From Thalassoglobus sp. JC818 (GTDB lineage Bacteria; Planctomycetota; Planctomycetia; Planctomycetales; Planctomycetaceae): a DNA stretch of 64,000 nucleotides. Where the stretch lies: the NCBI RefSeq assembly GCF_040717535.1, contig NZ_JBFEFI010000002.1:853032-917031 (forward strand), in the 5' to 3' direction. This document shows, in pieces, positions 28,579 to 38,266 of the stretch. The notes under the pieces were generated by a model. It was not told the origin of the DNA. It did no database searches and saw only the letters and a list, made by a program, of their open reading frames with translations. A program made the translations under genes and the position numbers. Each line of letters starts with the position of its first letter. The first letter of the stretch is position 1.

Positions 28579-30213
28579 ATGGGAGACTCCATCGTTTCAT
28601 TACGAAACACGATTGGTATTCCGTCGGCGATTCTATTCCTCTTTCTGAGTTCGCAACTCCTGCAAGGGGCTGAGGACTTTAGAGTTGTTGATGTGCAGTC
28701 TGCACTTCGCAACGGCGAGGCCCTCGAAAGCGAAAAGGACTGGTCCGGGGCGATCAAGGTTTATGAGTCTGCGCTGGAACAGTTTTCCAATGACGAGACT
28801 TTGAAGCTGCGACTTCGATACGCGAAGTTGAATTTCTCCATCGAGCGCCGCTATCTCGATGACAGCTTTCAGACGACGTTGAAGCCCATGTCTCAAGAGG
28901 CAGCGCTCAGTCTCTACGACGATGTTCTGACGAACGTCCAGTCCTATTTCGTCAGTTCAATTAGCGTCAGCACACTCGTCTCGCACGGAACCGAAAGTCT
29001 CTGGCTGGCGCTCGGTCATGAACGATTCGTTGAGGAGAATCTCTTCGGAGCATCACCTGAGAGAATCGAAAAGCTTCGACGCAAGTTATATGACATGTAC
29101 TGGAACAATAAGGTGAAACCGGTCAACCATCGGTTCGATGCTCAAAGTGTGGTTCGCGAAGTTTGCAAGTTATGCGATGACGAGATTGGGTTGTCATCCG
29201 GTCCGATCATCATGGAATACTGCTTCGGAGCCTTTAACTGCCTCGATGACTACAGCAGCATTCTGACGCCAGGTCGACGAAAAGATCTGTACGGGAACAT
29301 CAAGGGCGAGTTCGTCGGGATCGGAATCGTGATGGAAGGCGAAACCGGCCTGGGAATGGCTCTCAAGCAAGTGCTTCCGGAAAGTCCTGCATCAGAGCAG
29401 GGGCTCAAGCGCGGAGATATAATTACGGCTGTTGACGGAACCGACTGCCGCAATTTAACGACTCAGGAAGCTGCCGATCTCTTAACTGGTAAGGCGGGGT
29501 CCAGTGTTCAGCTGACCGTCAATCGCGATGGTTACAGAACATTTCAAGTGACGTGTCAACGTCGTGAAGTTCAGATCAAAAGCGTGTCAGTCGCGAAGAT
29601 CATCGATTCACAAAACGGAATCGCCTACATCCAGATGACCGGCTTTCAGCAGAACACAGTTCGCGAAATGGATGAAGCTCTCCAGAAGCTGCATCAGCAA
29701 GGGATGCGAGCACTGATCTGGGATGTCCGTGAAAATCCAGGTGGATTGTTAACAGCTGCGATTGAAGTCCTCGATCGTTTCATCGATGAGGGAGTGATTG
29801 TCTCGACTAAAGGCCGCGTCTCCGATCAGAACGCGACTTACCGGGCGAGGCAAAACGGAACATGGGGAATTCCTATCGTCCTGTTGATCGACGAGAACAG
29901 TGCCAGCGCGAGCGAAATCGTAGCTGGGGCGATCAAAGACCACCGACGAGGAACAGTCGTTGGACGCAAGAGCTACGGAAAGTGGAGTGTTCAGACGATC
30001 TTCGATGCTCGCTTTGGAACGAGTATCAGGCTTACGACAGCCCGATTCTACTCGCCGAACGGCTCGACATGGGGTAGCATTGGACTTGCACCGGATGTCG
30101 TCGTCGATCATGGTTCTTTTGAACGTCCGATCGGCGATGTCGATGTCTACGCAGACCCTGACATCCAGGCCGCGATGAAAATCCTCACTCAACCTGAATT
30201 TACTCAGCGATGA
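28579..30213 (+). CDS. S41 family C-terminal processing protease (CtpA-like)
   Basis: 544 residues with a signal peptide or anchor (about 1-31, ending near LLQGAE). Residues 40-85 form a TPR-like helical region, unusual at this place in CtpA proteins. A PDZ domain lies at about 235-320 (GEFVGIGIVMEGETGLGMALKQVLPESPA), then the S41 domain (about 340-535) with nucleophile region NSASASEIVAGAIKDHRRG and base lysine in RKSYGKWSVQ. It cleaves substrates in the periplasm. The ATG at 28579 has AGGA upstream; a GTG at 28561 is an alternative. Its stop overlaps the next gene's ATG (ATGA), so the two are coupled. Confidence 0.92.
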   Translation: MGDSIVSLRNTIGIPSAILFLFLSSQLLQGAEDFRVVDVQSALRNGEALESEKDWSGAIKVYESALEQFSNDETLKLRLRYAKLNFSIERRYLDDSFQTTLKPMSQEAALSLYDDVLTNVQSYFVSSISVSTLVSHGTESLWLALGHERFVEENLFGASPERIEKLRRKLYDMYWNNKVKPVNHRFDAQSVVREVCKLCDDEIGLSSGPIIMEYCFGAFNCLDDYSSILTPGRRKDLYGNIKGEFVGIGIVMEGETGLGMALKQVLPESPASEQGLKRGDIITAVDGTDCRNLTTQEAADLLTGKAGSSVQLTVNRDGYRTFQVTCQRREVQIKSVSVAKIIDSQNGIAYIQMTGFQQNTVREMDEALQKLHQQGMRALIWDVRENPGGLLTAAIEVLDRFIDEGVIVSTKGRVSDQNATYRARQNGTWGIPIVLLIDENSASASEIVAGAIKDHRRGTVVGRKSYGKWSVQTIFDARFGTSIRLTTARFYSPNGSTWGSIGLAPDVVVDHGSFERPIGDVDVYADPDIQAAMKILTQPEFTQR

Positions 30214-31139
30214 ACCCAGCCCGTGACCCGGAACTCCAACACGCTCCGAAATGGCTGAAGGGGCGCGGTCTCGGGCCACGAATGAGATGGCACAGCACAA
30301 CTGACGGGTCGCTCGAAGCGATGGCCTATGCTCGCGAGACGGGCGACCTGTTCTTGGCAGATGCCACCGGAACCCTTTCTCGCGTTGACCGTCACGGTCA
30401 GATTGCTTCCATCACTCACCTGCACAGTCCACCGACACAGTTGAGTTGGAGCGATGATGGTAACTTTGGGGCGGCGCTCTGCGGAGAAGATCTCATTCTC
30501 CGGTTCGATCGAAACTTAAAGGTCGTCGGCGAATTTACGCCTTCCGAGATTCCGCTCGCAATTGCGATTTCACCTTTTGGAAATCACCTCGCTGTCTCGT
30601 ATGTGAATGCGACAACGACGTTCTATAACGAACGTCGTCGCAAGATCGGACGGTTTGAAACTCTGCGTCCACTGGCCTTCCTGCGGTTCTGTCCGAATGA
30701 ACCGATCCTGTTTGGTGCGGCGGAACATGGGCTGGTCTGCTGCTTCAATCTTTCAGGGGCGGAGATCTGGCGGGAGAAGAACTGGTCCAACGTGGGCGGG
30801 CTGCGTTTGACCGGAGATGGCGATCTGGTTTATCTCGCGAGCTTCGCACACGGTGTCGAAGTCTATGATGGAGATGGTGCCAGCGTGGGGTCATACGTTC
30901 TGGACGGAACGGTGCATCGTCTTGATGCGAGCTACGAGCCAAATCGTCTCATCGTTTCAACGGTCGAAGGAGCACTCTACTGGCTTGATGCCGATGGTGA
31001 ACTCTTGTGGTCGACAACAGTTTCGGATGATGTCGTTGATTTGGTGTGCGACCCGTTTGGAGAGTGGGCTTACGTGGGGCTGGGGCAGGAGGGAGTTTAT
31101 TCTCTCGAATGGCGTTCTGAGTCAGCTCCGCAGAAATAG
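30210..31139 (+). CDS. WD40/PQQ-like beta-propeller protein
   Basis: 309 residues, no signal peptide. About six repeats with the pattern G(D/E)..(L/V)...D..G.(L/I), for example GDLFLADATGTLSRVDRHG, EICRW-like SGAEIWREKNW, and GALYWLDADGELLWSTTVSDD, typical of WD40 or PQQ-like propeller blades. It is coupled to the S41 protease by an ATGA overlap. The pairing suggests a scaffold or regulator linked to the protease, although the lack of a signal peptide puts it in the cytoplasm while the protease is exported. Function unknown. Confidence 0.8.
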   Translation: MNPARDPELQHAPKWLKGRGLGPRMRWHSTTDGSLEAMAYARETGDLFLADATGTLSRVDRHGQIASITHLHSPPTQLSWSDDGNFGAALCGEDLILRFDRNLKVVGEFTPSEIPLAIAISPFGNHLAVSYVNATTTFYNERRRKIGRFETLRPLAFLRFCPNEPILFGAAEHGLVCCFNLSGAEIWREKNWSNVGGLRLTGDGDLVYLASFAHGVEVYDGDGASVGSYVLDGTVHRLDASYEPNRLIVSTVEGALYWLDADGELLWSTTVSDDVVDLVCDPFGEWAYVGLGQEGVYSLEWRSESAPQK

Positions 31140-31910
31140 TCTTTGACGATTGAAGTTTTGTCGTTCAAGCAGGTCTGCGGGGAATCCCGATGCCAATGAT
31201 CATCCCGCATTCCGGGAGAGAGGTGGCCCGTCGAAACTTTCGATACTGGCTCGCGGCCAATTGTCGGAGTCCACAGTCTTCTGTGTGGACCGATCTTCTT
31301 CTGAATTGCTTGATTGTGAAAGTCGGTGCAGGAGGACCGTCCTTCGAAAGAGTGAAAAGTCTTCATCAACCTTCAGTGCCACTGTTTGCGACTGCTCCTG
31401 AGATCGCTTCCGCATTACATCTACTCCATTTGAGGGGAATCTCTTTGCACGCGTCGATCTTGTCCGTTTCGTCTCGCAGTTTCTGTTCGGCTTTGCAGTG
31501 AACAACAGTTGTTTGCGAGGGCCGCTTTCGACCGACTCAGCTCAAAGAGTGATCCCAAAGCCCCGAATCGCCATGTCGTTGAGTGACTGAGCGAATTGGG
31601 TGGGCCAAGGATCGTCTGCTATTTGAATATCGCTGGAGCACTGAAAATGTTGCCGAAATCTTCCAAGATTTAGGAGCAGACGGGCTTCGGAGAGGATGGC
31701 TGCGCTCGTAAGTCGTTCTCGAATCGACCGTTATCCACACGAATAAATTTTGGTGAATGTTCGTTTGCGTATTGGAGGTCTACGCAATTCAGGAGGCCTA
31801 TGGAGAGCGAGAACTCCGGGTGAGAGGTGGTGTCGAGGGGATTCTCGCACCTGCCTGAGGAGCGAAAGATAACGCGCTCTGAGACCAGTTTTCGAAGGAA
31901 GTCGCGGATG
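31140..31910. other. Long intergenic region between convergent genes
   Basis: 771 bases at the 3' ends of two convergent genes. GTCCACA (31269-31275) and TGTGGAC (31284-31290) form a 7-base hairpin that could end the propeller transcript. A 103-codon plus-strand frame at 31190-31501 has no protein-like features. Probably decayed or non-coding DNA. Confidence 0.45.
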
Positions 31911-33827
31911 CTATTCGACTTCGAACTTCACAGAATGCATCTGGACTCGCGAGCCAGTTTCAATTTCCCAAGCAGATTTCTGGCCAGGTGAGAACGTGTT
32001 CTGTTCGGTTCGCTGTGTTCCTTCTTCTTCCTCCCATTCGAAAGTCACACGGCATGCATCGGGGTGTTCGATTTGATAGTCGAGGTGAGCTTCGAAGCGG
32101 AGAATTGGCTTCCCCTTGGAGTTCGAAGAGCGAAATTGAACCGGGCCTGAATGTGGCGGAGAAAGGCTGATGTCTCCATAGCAGAAGCTTTGAGACCAGA
32201 AGTCTTGCGGCTCTTCGGACGATCTTTCGATCTTCCAGTTTTCCACGATCGGCTGCCAGGTTTCTCCAAGGTCGGTCGAATAGTGCAACGCGTACTCGAC
32301 TGTCGGATCAGGCGGATTTCCAGAAGCGATATGTGCTGCCGCATAGAGATGAGTGACCGGTTCGTTTCGCGGGGCTGCAAGTTGCAGGATCTGGACTGAC
32401 GGGTTGTCTCCATTGTCGAGACGATGCTTCGACGCAAGGTCGACCGCCGGGCCTGCAGAGACGGTCGCGATGTGAGAAGCCTCGAATGTGACATTGGTTC
32501 CGTTCTCTTTGAGCCTCGGAAAGAGATTGGGATTGGCCTGACAGACAGTTCTGATGAGCAGGTTTGCGTCCGTCAATTTCGTCGCTGGCTCGTTAATTCG
32601 AAGCAGGTATTGCTGGCAGCCTTTCACGGCATCGGTCAGGTCGACAGATCCAGAACTCATGCTGGCTTCGGTCCATGTCTCACCTCGATCGGTCGATACG
32701 CCGAGGGTGATGTCGATGTCTGCGGTGACAACAAGTCCGTTCCTGCAACCTTCCTCGTAGATTCCCCAATCAGAATCATTGGGTGGAGTAGCGGCGATTA
32801 AGAATGGAGATTGAAACTCAAAGTTTACGTGTTGAGGACCTGAGGAAACAGTTCCCTCCAGAAAACTCCCATCGCTGAAGTCAGGACGATATTCAAAGAC
32901 CGCGTTGCCGTAGCGGGCTTGTCCTCGCTGATAGCCTGCACCGTCTGGATTCTCGAAGAATCGCTCGGGTTGGTTAATCCAGGTGCGGTTGCGCTCTGGG
33001 CCGGGGATGTCGCCAGCACGATAATTTCGCCCCCAAAAGACGAAAGTCTGTCCGTCTTCAAGTCCCGGTTTGAAAAAACGAGTGAGTGTTTCCCCGGAGC
33101 GAAGGTGGATTTTGGGAGTCGGTCCAGCATAGCCCGGTAGATGTTCCACGAACCGGACTTGTCGATAGACTTCCCTGGCATCGTCAGGATGAAGGCCAGC
33201 GAGCGGCCAGCCATGTTGACGTTCGATGCGAAAGCTCGGATCGGTTAAGGCGAGGTTGTTACCGATTTCGGAGATTGAGAGCATCCGCGAGCCATCTTCG
33301 GCAAACACAACAGTCGACAGATCATGATCAAGCAGAATCCATCGACCCCGTCCATACTCGTTGCCACGGATGAAGACTTCGAGTGCATTGTGTCCGTTCA
33401 CACCAACTGTTCGGCTGCGACAGTGCCCGAGCAGAGCGTTCAGTTCGACTGTCCACTGAGCATGTGTTGTCCCGCAGAGACCGTATCCATGGCTGAAGAG
33501 GCCCGACCAGAATTCTCTTGTGGTTGTGTCACCGGTGGTGAATCCTCGTTCCCAGAGATCCTGACGTCCTTCTTCTCCGTGTGCATAGTGAAGATTCCTC
33601 CACATCCACGCAGCCAGCACTTTCTCCTCTTCAGTTTGCGGAGGAGATCCTGTGACGTGTTCAAAGAGACGGGCTTGTGTCGCTTGAAGACGTTCGAAGC
33701 TAGAGCAAGATAACTCACCGGGATACCAAGGATGATCGGTTTGCAGCTGTGGATCGCCGACCCCCGCAAGAACAGGGGAGAAGAGAGTGGCAATCGTTCC
33801 CAAACAGTACAGTAGTTGCCTCAGCAT
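31911..33827 (-). CDS. Secreted transglutaminase-like protein
   Basis: 638 residues with a signal peptide (MLRQLLYCLGTIATLFSPVLAG). Residues about 110-190 resemble a transglutaminase-like cysteine protease core: the cysteine in GYGLCGTTHAQW, a histidine in VNGHNALEVFI, and an aspartate in WILLDHDLSTV, in the right order and spacing for a Cys-His-Asp triad. The rest (about 240-638) is beta-rich, with blocks such as FYRQVRFVEHLPGY-type and TDLGETWQPIVENW repeats that recall exo-sialidase/BNR-like motifs (S/T-x-D-x-G-x-T-W occurs twice: STDRGETW and STDLGETW). The ATG at 33827 is preferred over an upstream TTG. Function unknown. Confidence 0.8.
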   Translation of the reverse strand: MLRQLLYCLGTIATLFSPVLAGVGDPQLQTDHPWYPGELSCSSFERLQATQARLFEHVTGSPPQTEEEKVLAAWMWRNLHYAHGEEGRQDLWERGFTTGDTTTREFWSGLFSHGYGLCGTTHAQWTVELNALLGHCRSRTVGVNGHNALEVFIRGNEYGRGRWILLDHDLSTVVFAEDGSRMLSISEIGNNLALTDPSFRIERQHGWPLAGLHPDDAREVYRQVRFVEHLPGYAGPTPKIHLRSGETLTRFFKPGLEDGQTFVFWGRNYRAGDIPGPERNRTWINQPERFFENPDGAGYQRGQARYGNAVFEYRPDFSDGSFLEGTVSSGPQHVNFEFQSPFLIAATPPNDSDWGIYEEGCRNGLVVTADIDITLGVSTDRGETWTEASMSSGSVDLTDAVKGCQQYLLRINEPATKLTDANLLIRTVCQANPNLFPRLKENGTNVTFEASHIATVSAGPAVDLASKHRLDNGDNPSVQILQLAAPRNEPVTHLYAAAHIASGNPPDPTVEYALHYSTDLGETWQPIVENWKIERSSEEPQDFWSQSFCYGDISLSPPHSGPVQFRSSNSKGKPILRFEAHLDYQIEHPDACRVTFEWEEEEGTQRTEQNTFSPGQKSAWEIETGSRVQMHSVKFEVE

Positions 33828-33952
33828 CGAACACCTTCGCAATTCACCAACCTGGAGATCATCGACTCTTGCCGATAATGAAACAGGTTAGCGATTCCGA
33901 GGTGATATTCGAACAGTTTCGGAGATTCGCTTGGCCGCGCTGTCACTGGATG

Positions 33953-34966
33953 TCAGTGAACGAGGCAGAAGTCTTCGAAGTGGGACTTCACGTCGAGAAA
34001 GTGTGACTCACATCGAAGGAATGCCTGCACGATTTCCGGATCAAAGTGTGATCCGCTGTTGCGAAGGGTGATCGCTTTTGCGACATCGTGTGAATAGGCG
34101 TCTTTATAGACCCGTTTGCTTGTGAGGGCATCGTACACGTCGGCGAGGGCGGTAATTCTCCCGCAGAGTGGAATTTGATCCCCTCGCAGTCCGTTGGGGT
34201 AACCTTGCCCGTCGACTCGTTCGTGATGGGTGAGTGCAATATCTCGAGCCATTTCGAGATAGCTGGCGTTGGGATGATGCGTCGCGACTTCGGTCAATGT
34301 TTTCGCACCGAGAGTCGTATGTGTTTTCATGACCTCGAATTCCTGGCGAGTCAGTCTTCCCGGTTTGAGGAGAATGCTGTCAGGAATGGCGACTTTACCG
34401 ATGTCGTGAAGCGGAGTCGTGAGGTGCAGCAGGTTGATGTAATCTCCATCGACGATGTCTCCAAACTCATCTGTCTGGGCGAGTTCTTCAGCGAGGATGC
34501 GAGCGTATTCCCGCATTCGTTCGAGATGTGCACCGGTCTCCTGATCACGGGACTCGGCCAACTTCGCCAATGCAAAGATCGTCAACTCCCGGCTTTCGAG
34601 TCCGAGAATTCTCTCGCCCGCGCGAACTCTCACGAGTAGTTCACTCGGGTTGAACGGTTTTGTAATGAAGTCGTCAGCCCCAGCTTCCAGACCTTGAACG
34701 ACATCTTCCATGCTCGAGTAGGAAGTGAGCAGGATCAGATAGATATATCCGCCGCTGTGTCGTGAACGAACTTCGCGACACAGTTCGAGCCCAGTCATCC
34801 CAGGCATTTCCCAGTCTGAGATGAACAATCGAAACTGCCCGGTTCGGAGATACTGATATGCTTCCGTTCCATCTCTGGCGACGGTCACATCGTATCCGAA
34901 CGCTTCGAGTGCGTTTCGAAGTGTTTCGGTGGTGGAGTAGTCGTCATCAGCGACGAGGATATCCAT
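33953..34966 (-). CDS. Response regulator with HD-GYP phosphodiesterase domain
   Basis: 337 residues. Receiver domain 1-120: acidic pair in VADDDY, phospho-acceptor Asp in LFISDWEMPG (about residue 53), LLTS and the lysine in ITKPFNP. HD-GYP domain about 130-320: HLERM, HDIGKVAIPD, and HHERVDGQGYPNGLRG with the GYP signature, then DVYDALTSKRVYK. HD-GYP proteins hydrolyse cyclic di-GMP. It follows the Hpt gene by 4 bases in the same operon, so the Hpt protein is its likely phosphodonor. Confidence 0.95.
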   Translation of the reverse strand: MDILVADDDYSTTETLRNALEAFGYDVTVARDGTEAYQYLRTGQFRLFISDWEMPGMTGLELCREVRSRHSGGYIYLILLTSYSSMEDVVQGLEAGADDFITKPFNPSELLVRVRAGERILGLESRELTIFALAKLAESRDQETGAHLERMREYARILAEELAQTDEFGDIVDGDYINLLHLTTPLHDIGKVAIPDSILLKPGRLTRQEFEVMKTHTTLGAKTLTEVATHHPNASYLEMARDIALTHHERVDGQGYPNGLRGDQIPLCGRITALADVYDALTSKRVYKDAYSHDVAKAITLRNSGSHFDPEIVQAFLRCESHFLDVKSHFEDFCLVH

Positions 34967-34970
34967 CGCT

Positions 34971-35390
34971 TCAGAATCCTTTGTATCTCGGCCTACGGAA
35001 GCGTTCTTCGACTTTGGGAGTCATTGAGAACGGCCGAACCTCCATCTCAAACTGGTCGCTCGCTTCAATCAGTTCATTGAGGCAAACTTGAGAGGCCCGG
35101 TCATCTTCTTCACGCGCAGCGGTTTCGAGTTTCAGTGCGAGTTTCGCAATGCGAGTTGCATTCAGGTTTGCTGCTTCGCCCCTCAAACGATGGGCTCCCT
35201 GAGCCAACTCCACAAAGTTCCGCAGATCCATTGCTTGCTGCAACTGTTCACTTGAGTCTTGCAAGCTGCCCTTAAAACGGTTGATCAGTTTGTCGACAAG
35301 TTCGAGTTTCCCCAGGCACCGGTCGACCAGTTTCTGGAGTTCGATCAACGGAACGCATTCATCTGTCAGCGTCGGTTCGGAAGATCTCAT
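34971..35390 (-). CDS. Hpt (histidine phosphotransfer) domain protein
   Basis: 139 residues, all helical. The Hpt motif AHRLRGEAANLNA carries the phosphorylatable histidine at about residue 67, preceded by a helix with FKGSLQDSSEQLQQAM. It passes phosphate between receiver domains. The ATG at 35390 is taken; a GTG at 35402 in the same frame is possible. It lies 4 bases upstream of the HD-GYP response regulator gene and presumably feeds it. The hybrid kinase at 38.6-44.6 kb ends in a receiver domain and has no Hpt domain of its own, so it is a candidate upstream donor (inference). Confidence 0.9.
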   Translation of the reverse strand: MRSSEPTLTDECVPLIELQKLVDRCLGKLELVDKLINRFKGSLQDSSEQLQQAMDLRNFVELAQGAHRLRGEAANLNATRIAKLALKLETAAREEDDRASQVCLNELIEASDQFEMEVRPFSMTPKVEERFRRPRYKGF

Positions 35391-35767
35391 TGGAATACTC
35401 ACATGTTCGGCAAAATGGCAGTTTGATAAACGCTATTTCACGAAACCGGGTGGCGTATCGGATGAGTGAACAGTTCCGTGTCAGGTTTCGGAAATGCCCA
35501 AGAGAAGGGCAAAGATAACGGCGCAAAGTGAATAAACGGCATAATCGTTAAATTCGGGACGACAGTTATGATCGGCCGTGGCTGGTCATTCGGAGTCGAT
35601 AAAGTTGAAGGGCTGATCCGGTTATAGGGCGTAGACCAGTTGGACCATCCGTCCAATTGTGGTGGTTGTAAGAGTTTCTTGCAGTTTGATGGCATTCCCG
35701 GACGAAGCGAAAAGAGTCTAGTGACTGCGTTGGATGGCATGCTGCAACGCTTGATGGGAACTCAAGG
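35391..35767. other. Divergent promoter region between hpt and the FadL-like gene
   Basis: 377 bases that should hold promoters for both divergent units. A short 6-base hairpin (TTGGAC...GTCCAA, 35641-35657) is visible but weak. No gene or repeat seen. Confidence 0.5.
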
Positions 35768-37027
35768 ATGAAACAATTCAAACGAGCGTTTGCAACTCTC
35801 TTCTGTGTCGTCGTCTTTGCCCAGTCGGGATACGCTGAGGGAACCTATCTCTATGGGATTTCTTCACGGGCGATCGGTCGTGGTGGGACAAACGTTGCGC
35901 ATCGCGACAACGGGGCGTTGATTTACGACAATCCCGCCGGAATCGCAGCCGTATCCGGCAATGGGTTGATCGATATTGGGATCGACACGCTGATTACCGA
36001 TTTCTCTTATTCCGATCCAGACAACCGCACGACATCAGATTCGACGATCAGCCCTTTGCCGCAACTTTCGATGGTGCGCAGAAGTTCGGACGGAGTCTGG
36101 GCGGCCGGCCTGGGTGTTTTCACGCCAGCGGGATTCGGGCAGTCGTATAAGCTGAATGGTCCGTTCCCGTTTCTTGGTCCCCAGGAATACAACTCTTTCG
36201 GCTCGCTGACCAAAATTCTCCCCAGTCTGGCCTGGGCGCCAACTGATCGACTTCGCATCGGTGGAACCGCCGGAGTAGGCGTCACCTATACGTCAATTCG
36301 GTTGCCCTACTTCCTGCAAGAACCCGGACCGACTCAAGGGACTCCCGTTTACCTCGATTTGCGCGGAACAGGAGCAGCGTTCGTCTGGTCCTTGGGGTTG
36401 CAATACGATCTCACCGAAGTGACGACTCTGGGGGTCACCTATCAGAGTGAAACAGACATGAAACTCGATGGGCCAGCACGAGTCACGATTCCGCTCGCAG
36501 GGACAGCAAGATACGACGCGGATACGGAGATTGTCTGGCCACAGTCGGTCGCCTTCGGGGTCAAGCATGAACTGATGCCGTTTCACACGATCTCAGCCGA
36601 CATTATCTGGACCGATTGGGCATCTGCCTATGACGCATTTAAAGTGACGCTGTCAGATCCATCGCTCGCGTTCTTCCCTGAAGTGACTGAGAACTTTCCG
36701 CTCGACTGGAAAGATGGCTTCGTCTTCAAATTCGGTTACGAACTGGAAACGGAAAGCCTCGGCACGTTCCGTGTCGGGTATGTGCACAACGATAATCCCA
36801 TCCCGAACAACACGCTGACCCCGCTCATTCAGTCGTTTTCGCAGAACGGTTTCACAGCTGGTTACGGATGCTGCTGGGCCGACTGGGATATTGATCTCTC
36901 ATACATGTATGCGTTCGGGAGTGATCGGACTGTTGGCAATAGCGACTTCATCGGTGGCGACTTTGACAACGCCAGACACACCAACGAGTCGCACGCCATC
37001 TCAATCAGTGCCATTAAAAGATTCTAG
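35768..37027 (+). CDS. FadL/OmpP1-type outer membrane transport protein
   Basis: 419 residues with a signal peptide (about 1-23). The start of the mature protein, YLYGISSRAIGRGGTNVAHRDNGALIYDNPAGIAAV, is the characteristic N-terminal hatch and NPA(G/A) motif of the OmpP1/FadL/TodX family. The rest is alternating-hydrophobicity beta strands ending in an aromatic residue (ISAIKRF), as expected for an outer membrane barrel. These proteins take up long-chain fatty acids or hydrophobic compounds. AAGG lies just upstream of the ATG. Its TAG stop is the first codon of dispersed repeat copy C. Confidence 0.9.
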   Translation: MKQFKRAFATLFCVVVFAQSGYAEGTYLYGISSRAIGRGGTNVAHRDNGALIYDNPAGIAAVSGNGLIDIGIDTLITDFSYSDPDNRTTSDSTISPLPQLSMVRRSSDGVWAAGLGVFTPAGFGQSYKLNGPFPFLGPQEYNSFGSLTKILPSLAWAPTDRLRIGGTAGVGVTYTSIRLPYFLQEPGPTQGTPVYLDLRGTGAAFVWSLGLQYDLTEVTTLGVTYQSETDMKLDGPARVTIPLAGTARYDADTEIVWPQSVAFGVKHELMPFHTISADIIWTDWASAYDAFKVTLSDPSLAFFPEVTENFPLDWKDGFVFKFGYELETESLGTFRVGYVHNDNPIPNNTLTPLIQSFSQNGFTAGYGCCWADWDIDLSYMYAFGSDRTVGNSDFIGGDFDNARHTNESHAISISAIKRF

Positions 37028-37107
37028 AGCAGGTTGCTCTTTCCAGTGCACTCACTTGCGTGGTCTCACTCATTAAAGAGCTGAGTTTGCTCGCGCAAGT
37101 GAATCAT
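37025..37107 (+). repeat. Dispersed repeat copy C, starting at the FadL-like gene stop codon
   Basis: Begins TAGAGCAGGTTGCTCTTTCC and continues with GTGCACTCACTTGCG, then AGCTGAGTTTGCTCGCGC: clearly the same element as copies A and B read in their minus orientation, with more divergence in the centre. The TAG is the gene's stop codon. Confidence 0.75.
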
Positions 37108-37132
37108 TCTCTCGGCTGAGAGAATGATTCAC
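37099..37132. terminator. Strong hairpin between convergent genes
   Basis: Perfect 15-base arms (GTGAATCATTCTCTC and its complement) with a GGCT loop, between the stops of the FadL-like gene (37027) and the methyltransferase gene (37160). It could end transcription from both sides. It directly follows repeat copy C. Confidence 0.6.
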
Positions 37133-37159
37133 CGACTGGAAGCGTCCGTTGCAGCGAGG

Positions 37160-38266
37160 CTAAGTTGACTCGTCGAGTGGAGTCACAGCATCATTTCGGT
37201 ACTGGGAATTCGTCGCGTTCGCAGTCCCTTGCAAGCCCTGAGATCCGGAAGACAGAGCTGATCCTCGGGCGACAAAATTGATGATGATGTTGGTTTCATC
37301 GCGTGAAATTGCAAGCTGATCCGTGTCGTAACCTGCTTCAGCGAAGAGGCGGATGCAATCTTCTTCGGTCCGCTGGTAGAAGTACCAGTCGACATGCCAC
37401 TGATACTCTGCAGCACAATACCTCAGGCAGTCTTTGAAAGCGACGTAGACGATTCCGTCCTGGCTGACAGATTGCCTCCATCCGTCCAGCATGCGAATCA
37501 AATACCGGTCAGGGATGTAATCGCACAGCCCGACGCTGTAGATGAGATCGGATTCCCCGAACTGCTCAAGGTTTTTCTTAGCCTGAGTCATTTTCAGTGC
37601 GTTGTATTTGACGCACTGCAGTTCGATAGAGCTCTCAGCTTCCTGAGAAATGTGTCGCTGGAGGTAGTCCAGTGCTCCTTCGTCAGAATCAACACAGGTC
37701 AACTGGATAGGCGGGCAGTTCGAGAGACCGTCGGCGAACTCGCGACCGGGGCCGCTGGCGACATCCAGGATTGCGAACTGACCTCCGCGGTTCTCAGCTT
37801 CTTCGAGCAAGAACTGCTTGATTGCTGCCAGTCGGAAACAGACAGCCCGAGCAAGGTCGGAATTGAGAAAGTACAGGTCGAGATAGCCGCCAATCCCGGT
37901 CGATTTTGGTTTCCCGTCGTAAATTGCAGTGAGCATTTCGAAGTCACCGGGGTAGCCGCGAGGCTTCTCTTTCGCTCGCTGCATAAACCAGCTTTGGTCA
38001 AAGACGGAAGCGATCTCGTTTCGAAAGCGGTTTTGAGACTCTCGGAGCAGCTGTGCGTCGTCGCCAATCAAAGCTTCAATGCGCTCACAATCTTTTCGGG
38101 ATCGATGTATGGCCTCAGTCAACTCTTCGAGGAGTTCATCGGCCTGTGGTTGAGCGTCGGGAGAGATGCGACTTTCAAGAGAAGATAAAGCGTCAGAAAA
38201 TTGTTTGACTTCGGTTGAAAAGAACTGTTCGATTTCTTGGTGAGAAGGCGTTGGCAGAACTGCCAT
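37160..38266 (-). CDS. Class I SAM-dependent methyltransferase (EF/3-hydroxypalmitate methyl ester-type)
   Basis: 368 residues. An N-terminal helical part (about 1-115) ends in AKEKPRGYPGDFEML, a motif I associate with methyltransferases annotated as extracellular factor (3-hydroxypalmitic acid methyl ester) biosynthesis proteins. The SAM-binding motif I is FAILDVASGPGREF (about residue 170), motif II is LTCVDSDEGALDYL, and a later block is SVGLCDYIPDRYLIRML. The ATG at 38266 has AGGA upstream; a GTG at 38320 is an alternative. If the family call is right it could make a quorum-signal ester; this is inference. It is divergent from the giant kinase gene. Confidence 0.78.
   Translation of the reverse strand: MAVLPTPSHQEIEQFFSTEVKQFSDALSSLESRISPDAQPQADELLEELTEAIHRSRKDCERIEALIGDDAQLLRESQNRFRNEIASVFDQSWFMQRAKEKPRGYPGDFEMLTAIYDGKPKSTGIGGYLDLYFLNSDLARAVCFRLAAIKQFLLEEAENRGGQFAILDVASGPGREFADGLSNCPPIQLTCVDSDEGALDYLQRHISQEAESSIELQCVKYNALKMTQAKKNLEQFGESDLIYSVGLCDYIPDRYLIRMLDGWRQSVSQDGIVYVAFKDCLRYCAAEYQWHVDWYFYQRTEEDCIRLFAEAGYDTDQLAISRDETNIIINFVARGSALSSGSQGLQGTANATNSQYRNDAVTPLDEST

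Noticed and set aside
31190..31501. 103-codon plus-strand frame in the gap between convergent genes
   Set aside because: Sequence lacks protein-like hydrophobic periodicity and no family or signal is visible.
35641..35657. Short hairpin TTGGAC/GTCCAA upstream of the FadL-like gene
   Set aside because: Only 6 base pairs with mismatches outside; too weak to call a regulatory element.
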